From positions 1-64,000 of the forward strand of contig NZ_CAKKLY010000011.1 of the NCBI RefSeq assembly GCF_918698095.1: a stretch of 64,000 nt of DNA, given 5' to 3'. Positions 44,881 through 54,283 of the stretch are shown here, one piece after another; position 1 is the first letter of the stretch, and each line of letters begins with the position of its first letter. This stretch comes from Arthrobacter sp. Bi83. Its GTDB lineage: Bacteria > Actinomycetota > Actinomycetes > Actinomycetales > Micrococcaceae. The notes under the pieces were generated by a model. It had not been told where the DNA came from, made no database searches, and saw only the letters and a list, made by a program, of their open reading frames with translations. The translations under genes were made by a program, and so were the position numbers.

Positions 44881-45401
44881 GCCCTCGAGCCTAGCTCCCC
44901 GGCGCCGTGCGTTGCGGTGATCCGCCGGAGCACGGATTCCAGCAGCAGGTCCTTGCGGGGGCCCGTGACGTCCCAGACATAGCCGAATTCATCCGGACCG
45001 CGCTGCGAGTACGTGACGCGGTAGGTGTCTGGATCGCACCAGTGCTGGTCCTGGCTCGCGTCCGTGGAGAAGCTCATCCGGTGGAACGGCCGGCCGTCGG
45101 GGAACGTCATGTCCAGGGCGTCGGGCGACTCCGTGGGCCTGAGGAGGTACTCCCTCGTGGCAGGGCCGGCGAAGATCCCCCCGCCCGAAGCAGGCCAGCG
45201 CACGGTGCCCTCTTCATGGAAACGCAGCCCGCCGCCGTCGGCCGTCTCAGAAAAAACCACGACGCCGGTAAAGGTGCCGCGGGTCCCGGCGGCGCGATCA
45301 AAAAGCGTCCGCTCCACGGACCAGCGTCCCTCACGGCCGGAGTCCGGAAGCGGAGGACCCAGCAGGTAGGCGCGGAGCCCGGATGTGTGCTGCGCTTTCA
45401 A
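44877..45401 (-). CDS. DUF6314 family protein
   Basis: A 174-residue single-domain protein matching DUF6314: RAYLLG near the start, SVERTLFDRAAGTRGTFTGVVVF, RFHEEGTVRWP, REYLLR, FPDGRPFHRMSF, CDPDTYRVTYS and YVWDVTGPRKDLLL. Beta-rich, likely a lipocalin-like barrel; function unknown. The only canonical start after the in-frame stop in the tRNA (within its anticodon loop) is TTG at 45401, which is one base downstream of the tRNA-Arg discriminator base. The protein domain begins by residue 9, so a later start is unlikely. The Nudix gene follows. Confidence 0.82.
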   Translation of the reverse strand: MKAQHTSGLRAYLLGPPLPDSGREGRWSVERTLFDRAAGTRGTFTGVVVFSETADGGGLRFHEEGTVRWPASGGGIFAGPATREYLLRPTESPDALDMTFPDGRPFHRMSFSTDASQDQHWCDPDTYRVTYSQRGPDEFGYVWDVTGPRKDLLLESVLRRITATHGAGELGSRA

Positions 45402-45402
45402 G

Positions 45403-45475
45403 TGCCCTCGATTGGAATCGAACCAACGACACCGGCTTTAGGAGAGCCGTGCTCTATCCACTGAGCTACGAGGGC
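45403..45475 (-). tRNA. tRNA-Arg (anticodon CCT)
   Basis: The 73-base cloverleaf is complete: acceptor GCCCTCG/CGAGGGC, D arm GCTC-agtggata-GAGC, anticodon stem CGGCT/AGCCG with loop CTCCTAA (anticodon CCT, reading AGG), and T arm GTTGG-TTCGATT-CCAAT. The discriminator base is A at 45403 and CCA is not encoded. It is on the same strand as DUF6314, whose start codon lies one base downstream. Confidence 0.97.
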
Positions 45476-45561
45476 GGGCGTCCGTCGCAACCGGCACGGG
45501 GCCGGCCCGTTCGGACACGCTTACAAGCATACAAGGTGACGGCGCGTACTACGCTCTTGGC

Positions 45562-46350
45562 ATGGCCGCCGCAGCTCACGCCCCGTCCGTCCGGGAAACC
45601 TTCCTGCCCGATACCGCCTCGACCAGGCACTACATCGGGGCCTGGGCGGTGCTCAGCGTCGTGCAGTATTTCGTCGCGGAGACCGCAGTGATCGGGGCCT
45701 GGGCCGGGCCTGAACCGTACAGCCGGCGGACGGGGCTCATCAGTGACCTGGGGGCTGTCCATTGCGGCATTTACGAGGACCGGAGCATCTGCTCGCCGCT
45801 GCACTTCCTCATGAACGCCTCGTTCGTGGTCCAGGGCCTGGGCATGCTGCTGGGCGCGCTCCTGCTGGGTTCGGCACTGCTGCGGATCGCTGCCCGGCCC
45901 GGAGTCCGCGTGGCGGCCAGCCACACCGGCGAGACGCCGTGGTTCGCGGCGGTGGGTGCCCGCGTCCTGACCGGAACGGCCGGCACCGGAACAGTCATTG
46001 TGGGTCTTGTGCCCGAGGACCTGGGCTCCGGCTGGCACGTCGCCGGGGCGGTGATGTACTTCAGCGCCGGAGCCCTCGCGCTGCTGCTGCTGGGCGGTCT
46101 GTGGCTGCGTCAGACCCCGCTGGGGTGGTTCATTCTCGCCTCGGGCGGCGTCTCCGCGGCGGCCGTGGTCACGTCGGGCGTCACCGGCCTTCATGTCCCC
46201 GAGCCGGGCACACTGGAGCGGCTGATGGGCTATCCCATCACCATTGGCCTGGCTGCAGCCGGGCTGGTCATTGCCCAGCGCGTCCGGCAGGAGCGGTCGG
46301 TGCGCAGGGCCCTGCGGGCCCGTGCCGTCCAAGGGACTGGGCCCACCTAG
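45562..46350 (+). CDS. DUF998 family integral membrane protein
   Basis: A 262-residue protein with six or seven hydrophobic helices in the DUF998 arrangement: VVQYFVAETAVIGAW, the signature YSRRTGLISDLGAVHCG with DRSICSPLHFLMN, VIVGLVPEDLGSGWHVAGA and a final RLMGYPITIGLAAAG. Function of the family is not known. It has a basic C-terminus. Its stop overlaps that of the convergent membrane protein gene by 4 bases. Confidence 0.85.
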   Translation: MAAAAHAPSVRETFLPDTASTRHYIGAWAVLSVVQYFVAETAVIGAWAGPEPYSRRTGLISDLGAVHCGIYEDRSICSPLHFLMNASFVVQGLGMLLGALLLGSALLRIAARPGVRVAASHTGETPWFAAVGARVLTGTAGTGTVIVGLVPEDLGSGWHVAGAVMYFSAGALALLLLGGLWLRQTPLGWFILASGGVSAAAVVTSGVTGLHVPEPGTLERLMGYPITIGLAAAGLVIAQRVRQERSVRRALRARAVQGTGPT

Positions 46351-46985
46351 GTGGTCTTGGCGCCTTCCTTGGCAGCCCGGCGCCCGAGGAAGACGGCGGC
46401 GCCGCCGGCGGCCAGGCTCACCACCAGCAGCACCCAGCCGGCAACGGTGAGAAATGACGCCAAGGCGACCTGCCCGGCGTCGAGGGTGGGAGCGGACACC
46501 ATCGCGTCAATGGCCACGTTGGCCCATAGCCTGGCCACCACGAAGAGCAGCGGGAGGGACCACAGTGCCCAACGGAGTGCCTTCTTCGCCACATTCGTGC
46601 CGATCAGGAGGAGCCAGGTGAAGCCGAAGATCAGCGGGAACAAGGTGCCCGCGGTCTTGTGGATGTAGTTGAGCTGCCCGCGGGCGTCGCCGTCCAGCGC
46701 CCTGCGCAGCTGCTCCGCGAAGCCCGGATCAAAGCCGCCGATGAGCGAATCGGGCATCGGCAGGCCGCCCGAAAGCTGGGTGAGCTGGTTCAGCGTGAGC
46801 AGGTGAACGTACCAGAACAGGAACAGGCTGGCCACGAGGCCGGCGATGAGGATCACGTTGCTGTTGTTCTGCGCCTTCTCCGGCGTGCGGGCCGTGGTGG
46901 GGTTGATCACCGGCGGCAGGTGGTGCTGGGGGACTGCGGCCTTTGCGCCGTGCTTCTTGATCCGCTGTGCAGGTGTCTTGGCCAT
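46347..46985 (-). CDS. Membrane protein of unknown function
   Basis: A 212-residue protein: a basic N-terminal 40 residues (MAKTPAQRIKKHGAK), a first helix at about 44-64 (VILIAGLVASLFLFWYVHL), an outside loop rich in Gly/Leu, and three further helices ending VLLVVSLAAGGAAVFLGRRAAKEG. No known motif. It stands alone, convergent with the DUF998 gene and divergent from the phosphatase gene. Confidence 0.75.
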   Translation of the reverse strand: MAKTPAQRIKKHGAKAAVPQHHLPPVINPTTARTPEKAQNNSNVILIAGLVASLFLFWYVHLLTLNQLTQLSGGLPMPDSLIGGFDPGFAEQLRRALDGDARGQLNYIHKTAGTLFPLIFGFTWLLLIGTNVAKKALRWALWSLPLLFVVARLWANVAIDAMVSAPTLDAGQVALASFLTVAGWVLLVVSLAAGGAAVFLGRRAAKEGAKTT

Positions 46986-47131
46986 GCGTCCATTATCGCC
47001 CGCGATTCACGACCGCTGCCCGCGTCCGCTCCGGCCGGCTGCGCCACCGCCACGTCCCCGGGCCGCCTGTTATGTGCCGCCTGGTCGGGGCCGCCTGTTC
47101 AGTGCCGGTGGCCGCCGATAGGCTGGGGACC

Positions 47132-47980
47132 GTGACAGAACTTGGAAGACACAAGCTGGGTAAACACAGTGCGGCCAACCTGAGCCCCGACCTTGACGAT
47201 TTTGAGCTGGCATCCGGCCTGGTCCGCGAAGCGGGAATGCTGGCGCTGATGATGCGGCAGGGCGGCCTTGACGCCCAGCGCAAGACCTCGGTTTCCGACG
47301 TCGTCACCGCGGCAGACCATGCCGCCGAAGCCTACGTGCTGGAACAGCTGCAGCGCTGCCGGCCCAACGACGGCGTGCTCGGCGAGGAAGGAGCGGCCGT
47401 CCGTGGAAGCAGCGGCCGTACCTGGGTCATTGATCCCGTGGACGGCACCTACAACTTCCTGAACGGATCCACGTACTGGTGCTCGGCGATTGCCCTGAAA
47501 GATGAATCCGATGTGCTGCTCGGTGCCATCTTCCAGCCGGAGGAGGACAAACTGTGGCTGGGCGGCACGGGCCGCGCGGCCACGCTTAACGGCGCCCCCC
47601 TCACCACGTTCCAGCCGGCCGGCGCGGACCGCAGCGCGGCCCCGCTCGCCGACATCGGCGCCGCCACGTACATCCACCCCCGCTGGCTGGCGGACCCCAT
47701 GTGCGCCATGCCCTGGCATGCTGCCGCCACTTCCGCGGCGACGCTGCGCATGCTCGGGTCCGGCTCCTGCGACCTCGGGCGCGTGGCCGACGGAGAGCTC
47801 GGCTGCTGGTTCCAGCACAGCTGCCCGGAGTGGGACTGGCTTCCGGGGAAAGCAATTGTGCTCGCCGCCGGCGGCGCCGCCGGAAGCGTCTCCGTGAACG
47901 GCCTTGAGTGGTTCATGGCAGGGGGCGCGACGGCGGTACACCAGTTGCGTGCGGCTCTTGAGTCAGGCTCTGTGGACTAG
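47132..47980 (+). CDS. Inositol monophosphatase family protein
   Basis: A 282-residue Mg-dependent phosphatase of the IMPase/SuhB/histidinol-phosphatase superfamily. Metal motifs: VVTAADHAAE, GEEGAAV, and VIDPVDGTYNFLNG (DPVDGT) with second-motif equivalent SCPEWDWLPGKAIVLAAGG (WDW in place of WDxAAG). The substrate may be inositol, histidinol or other phosphates. GTG at 47132 is taken because the product then starts as in relatives; the open frame reaches 46967. There is no clear Shine-Dalgarno sequence, so it may be leaderless. Confidence 0.88.
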   Translation: MTELGRHKLGKHSAANLSPDLDDFELASGLVREAGMLALMMRQGGLDAQRKTSVSDVVTAADHAAEAYVLEQLQRCRPNDGVLGEEGAAVRGSSGRTWVIDPVDGTYNFLNGSTYWCSAIALKDESDVLLGAIFQPEEDKLWLGGTGRAATLNGAPLTTFQPAGADRSAAPLADIGAATYIHPRWLADPMCAMPWHAAATSAATLRMLGSGSCDLGRVADGELGCWFQHSCPEWDWLPGKAIVLAAGGAAGSVSVNGLEWFMAGGATAVHQLRAALESGSVD

Positions 47981-48105
47981 CTATTGCGGCGCGGCCCCGC
48001 TTCTCGGGGACCGGCTTCTCGGGGACAAGCGTTGCGACGCCGGATCCGGCGTCATCCACAGGCCGGAAATCAGTGTCAGCCCCACCGCCTAGACTTGTAG
48101 TCACC

Positions 48106-50619
48106 ATGGATATGTTGTTTGACCCGTACGCTGACGGACCGTTCAAGGCAGGCGCGCAGGCGGCCGCCCTCACCAAGTCGCGCCCTGAATCCGGGCTGTC
48201 GCCGGCCGACTTCGGCGGCGGGGGCCCTCGCCGGGCGGAGCCTTCCGGAGGCCCGGCGGGTGACTGGGCGCGGCCCCAGCTGCCGGACGCCGGCGCCCTG
48301 CTGCAGGGGCTGAACCCGCAGCAGGAAGAGGCCGTCAAACACGCCGGCAGCGCTTTGCTGATCGTGGCTGGCGCTGGCTCAGGCAAGACCCGCGTCCTCA
48401 GTAACCGGATTGCCTACCTGATTGCCACCAAGCGCGCCCACCACGGCGAGATCCTCGCCATCACCTTCACCAACAAGGCCGCCGCCGAAATGCGGGAACG
48501 CATCCAAGCGCTGGTGGGCGGCCGGGCCAAGATCATGTGGATTTCTACCTTCCACTCGTCCTGCGTGCGCATCCTCCGGCAGGAAGCCGCCAACGTCGGG
48601 CTCAAGTCCAATTTCTCCATCTATGACTCCGCGGATTCCCTGCGGCTCGTCACGCAGGTGTCCAAAGCCCTGGACCTGGACCCCAAGAAGTTCGCCCCCA
48701 AGGCCATCCAGCACAAGATCTCGGCGCTCAAGAACGAGCTGATTGACGCTGACGCCTATGCGTCCTCGGCGAACCACAACGATCCCTTCGAGCAGGCCGT
48801 GGCGGATGTCTTCAAGGGCTACACCCAGCGTCTCCGCCAGGCCAACGCCATGGACTTCGACGACCTCATCGCCGAGACCGTCTACATGTTCAGGGCGTTC
48901 CCGGCGCTGGCTGATTCCTATCGGCGACGCTTCCGGCACGTGCTGGTAGACGAATACCAGGACACCAACCACGCGCAGTACGCGCTGGTCCGGGAAATCG
49001 TGGGTGAGGGGCCGGGAGCGGCCGAGCTCACCGTTGTGGGCGATTCCGATCAGTCCATCTACGCCTTCCGCGGGGCCGACATCCGCAACATCGTGGAGTT
49101 CGAGAAGGACTACCCCGACGCCCGCACGATCAAGCTCGAACAAAACTACCGCTCCACCCAGAACATCCTGAGCGCCGCGAACTCCGTCATCTCCCGCAAT
49201 CCGAACCGGCCCGAGAAGCGCCTGTGGACGGCGGAGGGCGCGGGCCACAAGATCATCGGCTACGTGGGTGAAAACGAACACGACGAAGCCCAGTTCATCG
49301 CCAAGGAGATTGACCGGCTGCAGGACGAGGACAACCTCCGCCCCGGGGACGTCGCCATCTTCTACCGCACCAACGCCCAGTCGCGGTCCATCGAGGACGT
49401 CCTGGTGCGGGTGGGCCTGCCCTACAAGGTGGTGGGCGGCACGCGGTTCTACGAGCGCAAGGAAATCAAGGACGCCCTCGCCTACCTGCGCGTGCTGGTC
49501 AACCCGGACGACGACGTCAACCTCCGGCGCGTCCTTAACGAACCGAAGCGCGGGATCGGCGACCGTGCCGAGGGCGCCGTGGCTGCTCTCGCGGAACGCG
49601 AACGGACTTCCTTCATGGCGGCGGCCCGGCGCGCCGACCAGGCGCCCGGCATGGCCACCCGCTCGGTGAACGCCGTGCTCGGCTTCGTTAAGCTCCTCGA
49701 CGACCTCGCCGAGGTCGCCGCCGGGTCCGGCGCCGCGGCGGCACTGGAAGCCGTGCTTGAACAGACCGGCTATCTCGCCGGGCTGCGCTCCAGCACCGAT
49801 CCGCAGGACGAATCCCGGGTGGAGAACCTCGCGGAACTCGTCGCCGTCGTGCGGGAATACGAACAGGAGAATCCGGAGGGCTCCTTGGGCGCCTTCCTGG
49901 AGCAGGTCTCGCTCGTTGCGGATGCCGACCAGATTCCAGACGCCCCAGGGGCAGACATCGATGCCGCAGTTGCCGAGGCCAAGCGGCTGGGGGTCGTCAC
50001 CCTGATGACGCTGCACACGGCCAAGGGCCTCGAATTCCCCGTGGTGTTCCTGACCGGCATGGAGCACGGACTCTTCCCCCACCAGCGCTCCGCCACCGAC
50101 CCCAAGGAACTGGCCGAGGAGCGCCGGCTGGCCTATGTGGGTCTGACGCGTGCCCGGAAGCGGCTGTACGTCACCCGCTCCGAGGTGCGGAGCATGTGGG
50201 GCCAAAGCCAGTACAACCCCGCCAGCCAGTTCCTGGAAGAGATCCCCTCGGAGCTCGTCGAATGGAAACGCGAGGGCACCAGCAGGCAGACCGGCGGCTG
50301 GGGGAGCGGCGCATCCATCGGTTCCAGCCGGTATGGCGGATCGTTCTGGGGAGCAGGGACGGCCCGCGGCGCCAAGGCAGACGCCTCGGCAGGCTTCAAC
50401 GCGGACGTTCCCGCCGCCGTCGCGAAGAACCGGGTACAGCCGCAAAAGGAAGTTGTAGCAGTCAGCGTGGGCGACAAAGTCAACCACACCAGCTTCGGTA
50501 ACGGGACTGTTCTGGCAGTGGAAGGTGCGGGGGACAAGACTGTGGCGAAGGTGAAGTTCGACGTCGGCGAGAAACGGCTGCTGCTGCGCTACGCGCCGCT
50601 GACCAAGCTCGACGCCTGA
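48106..50619 (+). CDS. pcrA: ATP-dependent DNA helicase, UvrD/PcrA type
   Basis: An 837-residue superfamily-1 3'-5' helicase of repair and replication restart. Q motif GLNPQQEEAVKH, Walker A AGAGSGKT, motif II VDEYQDTNHAQY, motif III VVGDSDQSIYAFRGAD, motif IV LEQNYRST, motif V VTLMTLHTAKGLEFPVVFL, motif VI RLAYVGLTRARKRLY. The C-terminal 130 residues carry the PcrA Tudor-like end with VSVGDKVNHTSFGNGTVLAVEG. ATG at 48106 or 48112; TAGACT lies 10 bases upstream, so a leaderless transcript is possible. Downstream lipoprotein gene begins 2 bases after the stop. Confidence 0.96.
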   Translation: MDMLFDPYADGPFKAGAQAAALTKSRPESGLSPADFGGGGPRRAEPSGGPAGDWARPQLPDAGALLQGLNPQQEEAVKHAGSALLIVAGAGSGKTRVLSNRIAYLIATKRAHHGEILAITFTNKAAAEMRERIQALVGGRAKIMWISTFHSSCVRILRQEAANVGLKSNFSIYDSADSLRLVTQVSKALDLDPKKFAPKAIQHKISALKNELIDADAYASSANHNDPFEQAVADVFKGYTQRLRQANAMDFDDLIAETVYMFRAFPALADSYRRRFRHVLVDEYQDTNHAQYALVREIVGEGPGAAELTVVGDSDQSIYAFRGADIRNIVEFEKDYPDARTIKLEQNYRSTQNILSAANSVISRNPNRPEKRLWTAEGAGHKIIGYVGENEHDEAQFIAKEIDRLQDEDNLRPGDVAIFYRTNAQSRSIEDVLVRVGLPYKVVGGTRFYERKEIKDALAYLRVLVNPDDDVNLRRVLNEPKRGIGDRAEGAVAALAERERTSFMAAARRADQAPGMATRSVNAVLGFVKLLDDLAEVAAGSGAAAALEAVLEQTGYLAGLRSSTDPQDESRVENLAELVAVVREYEQENPEGSLGAFLEQVSLVADADQIPDAPGADIDAAVAEAKRLGVVTLMTLHTAKGLEFPVVFLTGMEHGLFPHQRSATDPKELAEERRLAYVGLTRARKRLYVTRSEVRSMWGQSQYNPASQFLEEIPSELVEWKREGTSRQTGGWGSGASIGSSRYGGSFWGAGTARGAKADASAGFNADVPAAVAKNRVQPQKEVVAVSVGDKVNHTSFGNGTVLAVEGAGDKTVAKVKFDVGEKRLLLRYAPLTKLDA

Positions 50620-50621
50620 CC

Positions 50622-51386
50622 GTGGCGGGCCGCCTCGCCATGCCGTCGGGCAGGATCCCCGCGCTCCGCCGGATAGTGCGGCGGCAGCCAGCCCGCCGGA
50701 TGGCATCCGGGATCGCGGCCCTCGCGCTGCTGGCGGCCACAGGCTGTTCCGTCGCGGTGCCGGATCCCGGGTACACGCCGCCGCCTCCTCCGCCGGCCCT
50801 CGAACAGCTGAAGCAGGCCCCGCTGGCCGACGCCGCCGGGTTCACCGCAGGTGAGGACGCCGTGGCCTTCGTTACTGCCGACCGGAACGTGGTGTGCGCC
50901 CTGACGTCTGCCCGCGGCGCCCACCTCAACCTGCCGTACGAACCGAACAGTTTCAATGACCCTGCCACCAGGAAACTGGACACCGTTCCCGTGGCACATT
51001 GCGAACTGGCCTTCTATCCCGCACCGGAAGCCCGGGATGTCAGGGATGACTGCACGGGGACAGGCCTGGGCTACCTTGGCGGGGCGGCCCTGCTCACCCC
51101 TGACCGGGCCACTTACGGCGAGTGCCGGTCCGGCGTCACCGAGATGGAATCCGAATACGGCCCCAAGGGCAGCCGGGGCGGGGTGATCGCCAAGCTGCCT
51201 GTCCTGCCCGACGGCGCAAACCTCGAACGCAACGGTCTGCGGTGCTCTTCGTACAACAACGGGGTGGCCTGCGGCAACGTCTCCGGCGGCGTTGCTTTCT
51301 TCGTCAGCCGCGATCATTACGAACTCATCTCCGACGCGGGCAAAAAGGCCTCCGCCGCACCGTCCAAGGCCCCAAAATCCCCGTAA
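50622..51386 (+). CDS. Cys-rich lipoprotein of unknown function
   Basis: A 254-residue predicted lipoprotein: N-terminal Arg-rich region, hydrophobic core and lipobox LAATGC (Cys about 42), a short Pro-run PPPPPP, and a mature part with paired cysteines (NVVCALTS, VAHCELAFY, RDDCTGTG, YGECRSG, LRCSSYNNGVACGN) that may form disulfides outside the cell. No family is recognised with confidence. It begins with GTG 2 bases after pcrA, so it is probably cotranscribed, though no functional link is evident. Confidence 0.72.
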   Translation: MAGRLAMPSGRIPALRRIVRRQPARRMASGIAALALLAATGCSVAVPDPGYTPPPPPPALEQLKQAPLADAAGFTAGEDAVAFVTADRNVVCALTSARGAHLNLPYEPNSFNDPATRKLDTVPVAHCELAFYPAPEARDVRDDCTGTGLGYLGGAALLTPDRATYGECRSGVTEMESEYGPKGSRGGVIAKLPVLPDGANLERNGLRCSSYNNGVACGNVSGGVAFFVSRDHYELISDAGKKASAAPSKAPKSP

Positions 51387-51610
51387 TCATGCGGTTTTTC
51401 TACGGTCAATAGAATAGTGTCCTTACTCACATAACAGGTACTCTGGAACGGGCCTGTCCCCATGAAGGACTAGAGTTCCGAGAGGAGCATTGCGCCGCGT
51501 GGCTCGTTTCCGGACATGCCGCAGGCGCGTTTATTCCGCAGCCCGGTCCACATCTGTGGTGTTTTCCGGCTGTACAGAAACTACTTCGACGTAGAAGAGG
51601 ACACTAAACC

Positions 51611-52780
51611 GTGGACCTGTTTGAATATCAGGCGCGCGATATGTTCGAGGCGCACGGTGTACCCGTGCTTGCTGGCATCGTGGCGCATACCCCTGAAGAA
51701 GCAAAGGCAGCTGCCGAGAAGATCGGCGGCGTAACTGTCGTAAAGGCGCAGGTCAAGGCCGGTGGCCGCGGCAAAGCCGGCGGCGTCAAGGTCGCCAAGA
51801 CCGCCGACGAGGCGTTTGAACACTCCACCAACATCCTCGGCATGGACATCAAGGGCCACACCGTCCACCGGGTCATGATCGCCCAGGGCGCGGACATCGC
51901 CGAGGAATACTACTTCTCCGTCCTCCTGGACCGGGCGAACCGCAACTACCTGGCCATGTGCTCGGTTGAAGGCGGCATGGAAATCGAGCAGCTCGCCGTT
52001 GAGCGGCCCGAGGCCCTTGCCAAGATCGCGATCGACCCGGCCGTAGGCATCGACCAGGCCAAGGCCGACGAAATCGTCGCCGCCGCAGGCTTCGCCGAGG
52101 AACTGCGCAGCAAGGTCGCCGGCGTCATCCTGAAGCTCTGGGACGTTTTCAAGAAGGAAGACGCCACTCTCGTGGAGGTCAACCCGCTGGTACTGACCGG
52201 CGCAGGCGACATTGTCGCCCTCGACGGCAAGGTCTCCCTTGACGAGAACGCCGACTTCCGCCACCCGAAGCACGCCGCCCTTGAAGACAAGGACGCTGCC
52301 GACCCGCTCGAGGCCAAGGCCAAGGCGCAGGACCTCAACTACGTCAAGCTCGACGGCGAAGTTGGCATCATCGGCAACGGCGCGGGCCTCGTCATGTCTA
52401 CCCTCGACGTAGTCGCGTACGCCGGTGAGAACCACGGCAACGTCAAGCCCGCCAACTTCCTGGATATCGGCGGTGGAGCTTCCGCCGAGGTCATGGCTGC
52501 CGGCCTTGACGTCATCCTGGGCGACGAGCAGGTCAAGGCCGTGTTCGTAAACGTCTTCGGCGGCATCACCGCCTGTGACGCGGTGGCCAAGGGCATCGTG
52601 GGCGCACTGGCCGAACTGGGCCACTCCGCCAACAAGCCGCTGGTTGTCCGCCTCGACGGCAACAACGTTGAAGAAGGCCGCCGCATCCTGGCCGAGGCAA
52701 ACCACCCGCTGGTTACCCTGGCCGCCACCATGGACGAGGGCGCCGACAAGGCCGCCGAGCTCGCCAACGCAGCCCGCTGA
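51611..52780 (+). CDS. sucC: Succinyl-CoA synthetase, beta subunit (ADP-forming)
   Basis: A 389-residue TCA-cycle subunit. It has an ATP-grasp domain from [17 protein letters not shown] with [16 protein letters not shown] and MVEVNPL-like [11 protein letters not shown], and a CoA-ligase domain with [24 protein letters not shown] and [15 protein letters not shown] start with gaagagga upstream. The 224 bases before it have no gene; a stretch with TTACTCACATAACAGG may hold the promoter. It forms an operon with sucD 30 bases downstream. Confidence 0.97.
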   Translation: MDLFEYQARDMFEAHGVPVLAGIVAHTPEEAKAAAEKIGGVTVVKAQVKAGGRGKAGGVKVAKTADEAFEHSTNILGMDIKGHTVHRVMIAQGADIAEEYYFSVLLDRANRNYLAMCSVEGGMEIEQLAVERPEALAKIAIDPAVGIDQAKADEIVAAAGFAEELRSKVAGVILKLWDVFKKEDATLVEVNPLVLTGAGDIVALDGKVSLDENADFRHPKHAALEDKDAADPLEAKAKAQDLNYVKLDGEVGIIGNGAGLVMSTLDVVAYAGENHGNVKPANFLDIGGGASAEVMAAGLDVILGDEQVKAVFVNVFGGITACDAVAKGIVGALAELGHSANKPLVVRLDGNNVEEGRRILAEANHPLVTLAATMDEGADKAAELANAAR

Positions 52781-52810
52781 TCGAGCCTGTCGAGATCTAG
52801 GAAAGAAAAC

Positions 52811-53713
52811 ATGTCTATTTATCTGAACAAGGACTCCAAGGTCATCGTCCAGGGCATCACCGGCGGCGAAGGCACCAAGCACACCGCCCTCATGCTCAAG
52901 GCAGGCACCAACATTGTTGGCGGCGTCAACGCCCGCAAGGCCGGCACCACCGTGCTGCACGGCGACAACGAGATCACGGTCTTCGGCACCGTCAAGGAAG
53001 CCATGGCAGAGACCGGCGCCGACGTCTCCATCGTCTTCGTCCCGCCGGCATTCACCAAGAACGCCGTTGTTGAAGCCATCGAGGCCGGCATCGGCTTGGT
53101 CGTTGTCATCACCGAAGGTGTTCCGGTCCAGGACTCCGCAGAGTTCTGGGCGCTGGCACAGTCCAAGGTGGACGCCGAGGGCAACCAGGTCACCCGCATC
53201 ATCGGACCGAACTGCCCCGGCATCATCACCCCGGGTGAAGCCCTCGTCGGCATCACCCCGGCGAACATCACCGGCAAGGGCCCCATCGGCCTGGTATCCA
53301 AGTCCGGCACCCTGACCTACCAGATGATGTACGAACTGCGCGACCTTGGCTTCTCCACCGCCATCGGCATCGGCGGCGACCCTGTCATCGGCACCACGCA
53401 CATCGACGCCCTGGCGGCGTTCGAAGCTGACCCGGAGACCAAGGCGATCGTCATGATCGGCGAAATCGGCGGCGACGCCGAAGAGCGTGCTGCGGACTTC
53501 ATCAAGGCCAACGTCACCAAGCCGGTTGTCGGCTACGTGGCAGGCTTCACCGCGCCGGAAGGCAAGACCATGGGCCACGCAGGCGCCATCGTCTCCGGTT
53601 CGGCCGGTACTGCACAGGCCAAGAAGGAAGCCCTCGAGGCTGCCGGCGTGAAGGTCGGCAAGACGCCGTCCGAGACCGCGAAACTGCTGCGCGAAGTCTA
53701 CGCAACGCTGTAA
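52811..53713 (+). CDS. sucD: Succinyl-CoA synthetase, alpha subunit
   Basis: A 300-residue subunit carrying the CoA-binding site ([22 protein letters not shown]) and the phospho-His loop in [23 protein letters not shown] (active His about 250). With SucC it interconverts succinyl-CoA and succinate with substrate-level phosphorylation. The [12 protein letters not shown] segment is diagnostic. Shine-Dalgarno aggaaag. The very strong terminator downstream closes the operon. Confidence 0.98.
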   Translation: MSIYLNKDSKVIVQGITGGEGTKHTALMLKAGTNIVGGVNARKAGTTVLHGDNEITVFGTVKEAMAETGADVSIVFVPPAFTKNAVVEAIEAGIGLVVVITEGVPVQDSAEFWALAQSKVDAEGNQVTRIIGPNCPGIITPGEALVGITPANITGKGPIGLVSKSGTLTYQMMYELRDLGFSTAIGIGGDPVIGTTHIDALAAFEADPETKAIVMIGEIGGDAEERAADFIKANVTKPVVGYVAGFTAPEGKTMGHAGAIVSGSAGTAQAKKEALEAAGVKVGKTPSETAKLLREVYATL

Positions 53714-53729
53714 CCCAGCCTAAAAACAG

Positions 53730-53791
53730 CGCGGGGTCACTCCCGGCCCAATCCACCCCCGGATTGGGCTGGGAGTGACCCCGCGTTTTTT
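53730..53791 (+). terminator. Strong terminator after sucCD
   Basis: A 25-bp stem with a single G-T wobble (53730-53754 against 53761-53785), loop ACCCCC, followed by six T. Unusually long and perfect. Confidence 0.95.
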
Positions 53792-53852
53792 GCTTAAGGG
53801 GTACCTCTTGCGCGGCATCGTGGGCGGGTCTAGGCTGGTTAACAACCGATAG

Positions 53853-53874
53853 GTTGATCAACTGATACGTTGAT
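53853..53874 (+). promoter_or_regulatory. Repeated GTTGAT operator-like site before the ArsR gene
   Basis: GTTGATCAAC (53853-53862) is a perfect palindrome and a further GTTGAT follows at 53869-53874, so ATCAAC and GTTGAT also flank a 6-base spacer. This is the usual shape of an ArsR-family autoregulatory operator. It covers the TTG at 53870, which argues against using that start. Confidence 0.6.
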
Positions 53875-53911
53875 TACATTCAGAAAGAACCAGGCAAGAG
53901 AAGCAAAGGCA

Positions 53912-54283
53912 GTGGCAGCGGACACGGGCAGTGACGACGACCTCCTCGACTTGGCCTTCCTGGCCCTGTCCGATCCGGTCCGCCGCCGCCTCATCTCCCG
54001 GCTCAGCAAGGGCCCCGCCACCGTCAATGAACTGGCCGAACCCTTCGCGATCACCAAGCAGGCGATCTCGAAGCACATCCAGGTCCTCGAGCAGGCGCAG
54101 CTGGTAACGCGTACCCGTGATGCCCAGCGCCGGCCCGTCCACCTGAACCCCGCACGGCTCGAAGCGCTCACCGCGTGGATTGACCAGTACCGGTTGGTCC
54201 GTGAGGCGCAGTTCCGCAGCCTCGACGCCGTGCTCCGCACCAATGCCGCGCCAAGCGGCACCAGTCAAAAGGACAGACAATGA
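53912..54283 (+). CDS. ArsR-family transcriptional regulator
   Basis: A 123-residue winged-helix regulator. The HTH is LLDLAFLALSDPVRRRLISRLSKGPATVNELAEPF and ITKQAISKHIQVLEQAQLV (recognition helix), followed by the wing RTRDAQRRPVHLNP. No cysteine metal site is seen, so it is not a classical arsenic sensor. GTG at 53912 follows AAAGG; the frame opens at 53870. The stop overlaps the SRPBCC gene start (ATGA); ArsR regulators paired with AHSA1-type proteins are common. The repeated GTTGAT site in front is a likely own operator. Confidence 0.9.
   Translation: MAADTGSDDDLLDLAFLALSDPVRRRLISRLSKGPATVNELAEPFAITKQAISKHIQVLEQAQLVTRTRDAQRRPVHLNPARLEALTAWIDQYRLVREAQFRSLDAVLRTNAAPSGTSQKDRQ

Noticed and set aside
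45403..45475. tRNA-Arg as an integration (attachment) site
   Set aside because: No integrase, no direct repeat of the tRNA end and no foreign-looking genes were found beside it.
47998..48028. Short direct repeat (gcttctcggggac) before pcrA
   Set aside because: Two copies only and no dyad or spacing pattern; probably a local slippage duplication.
51581..53578. Long minus-strand open frame across sucCD
   Set aside because: A shadow of two certain genes; no independent start context.
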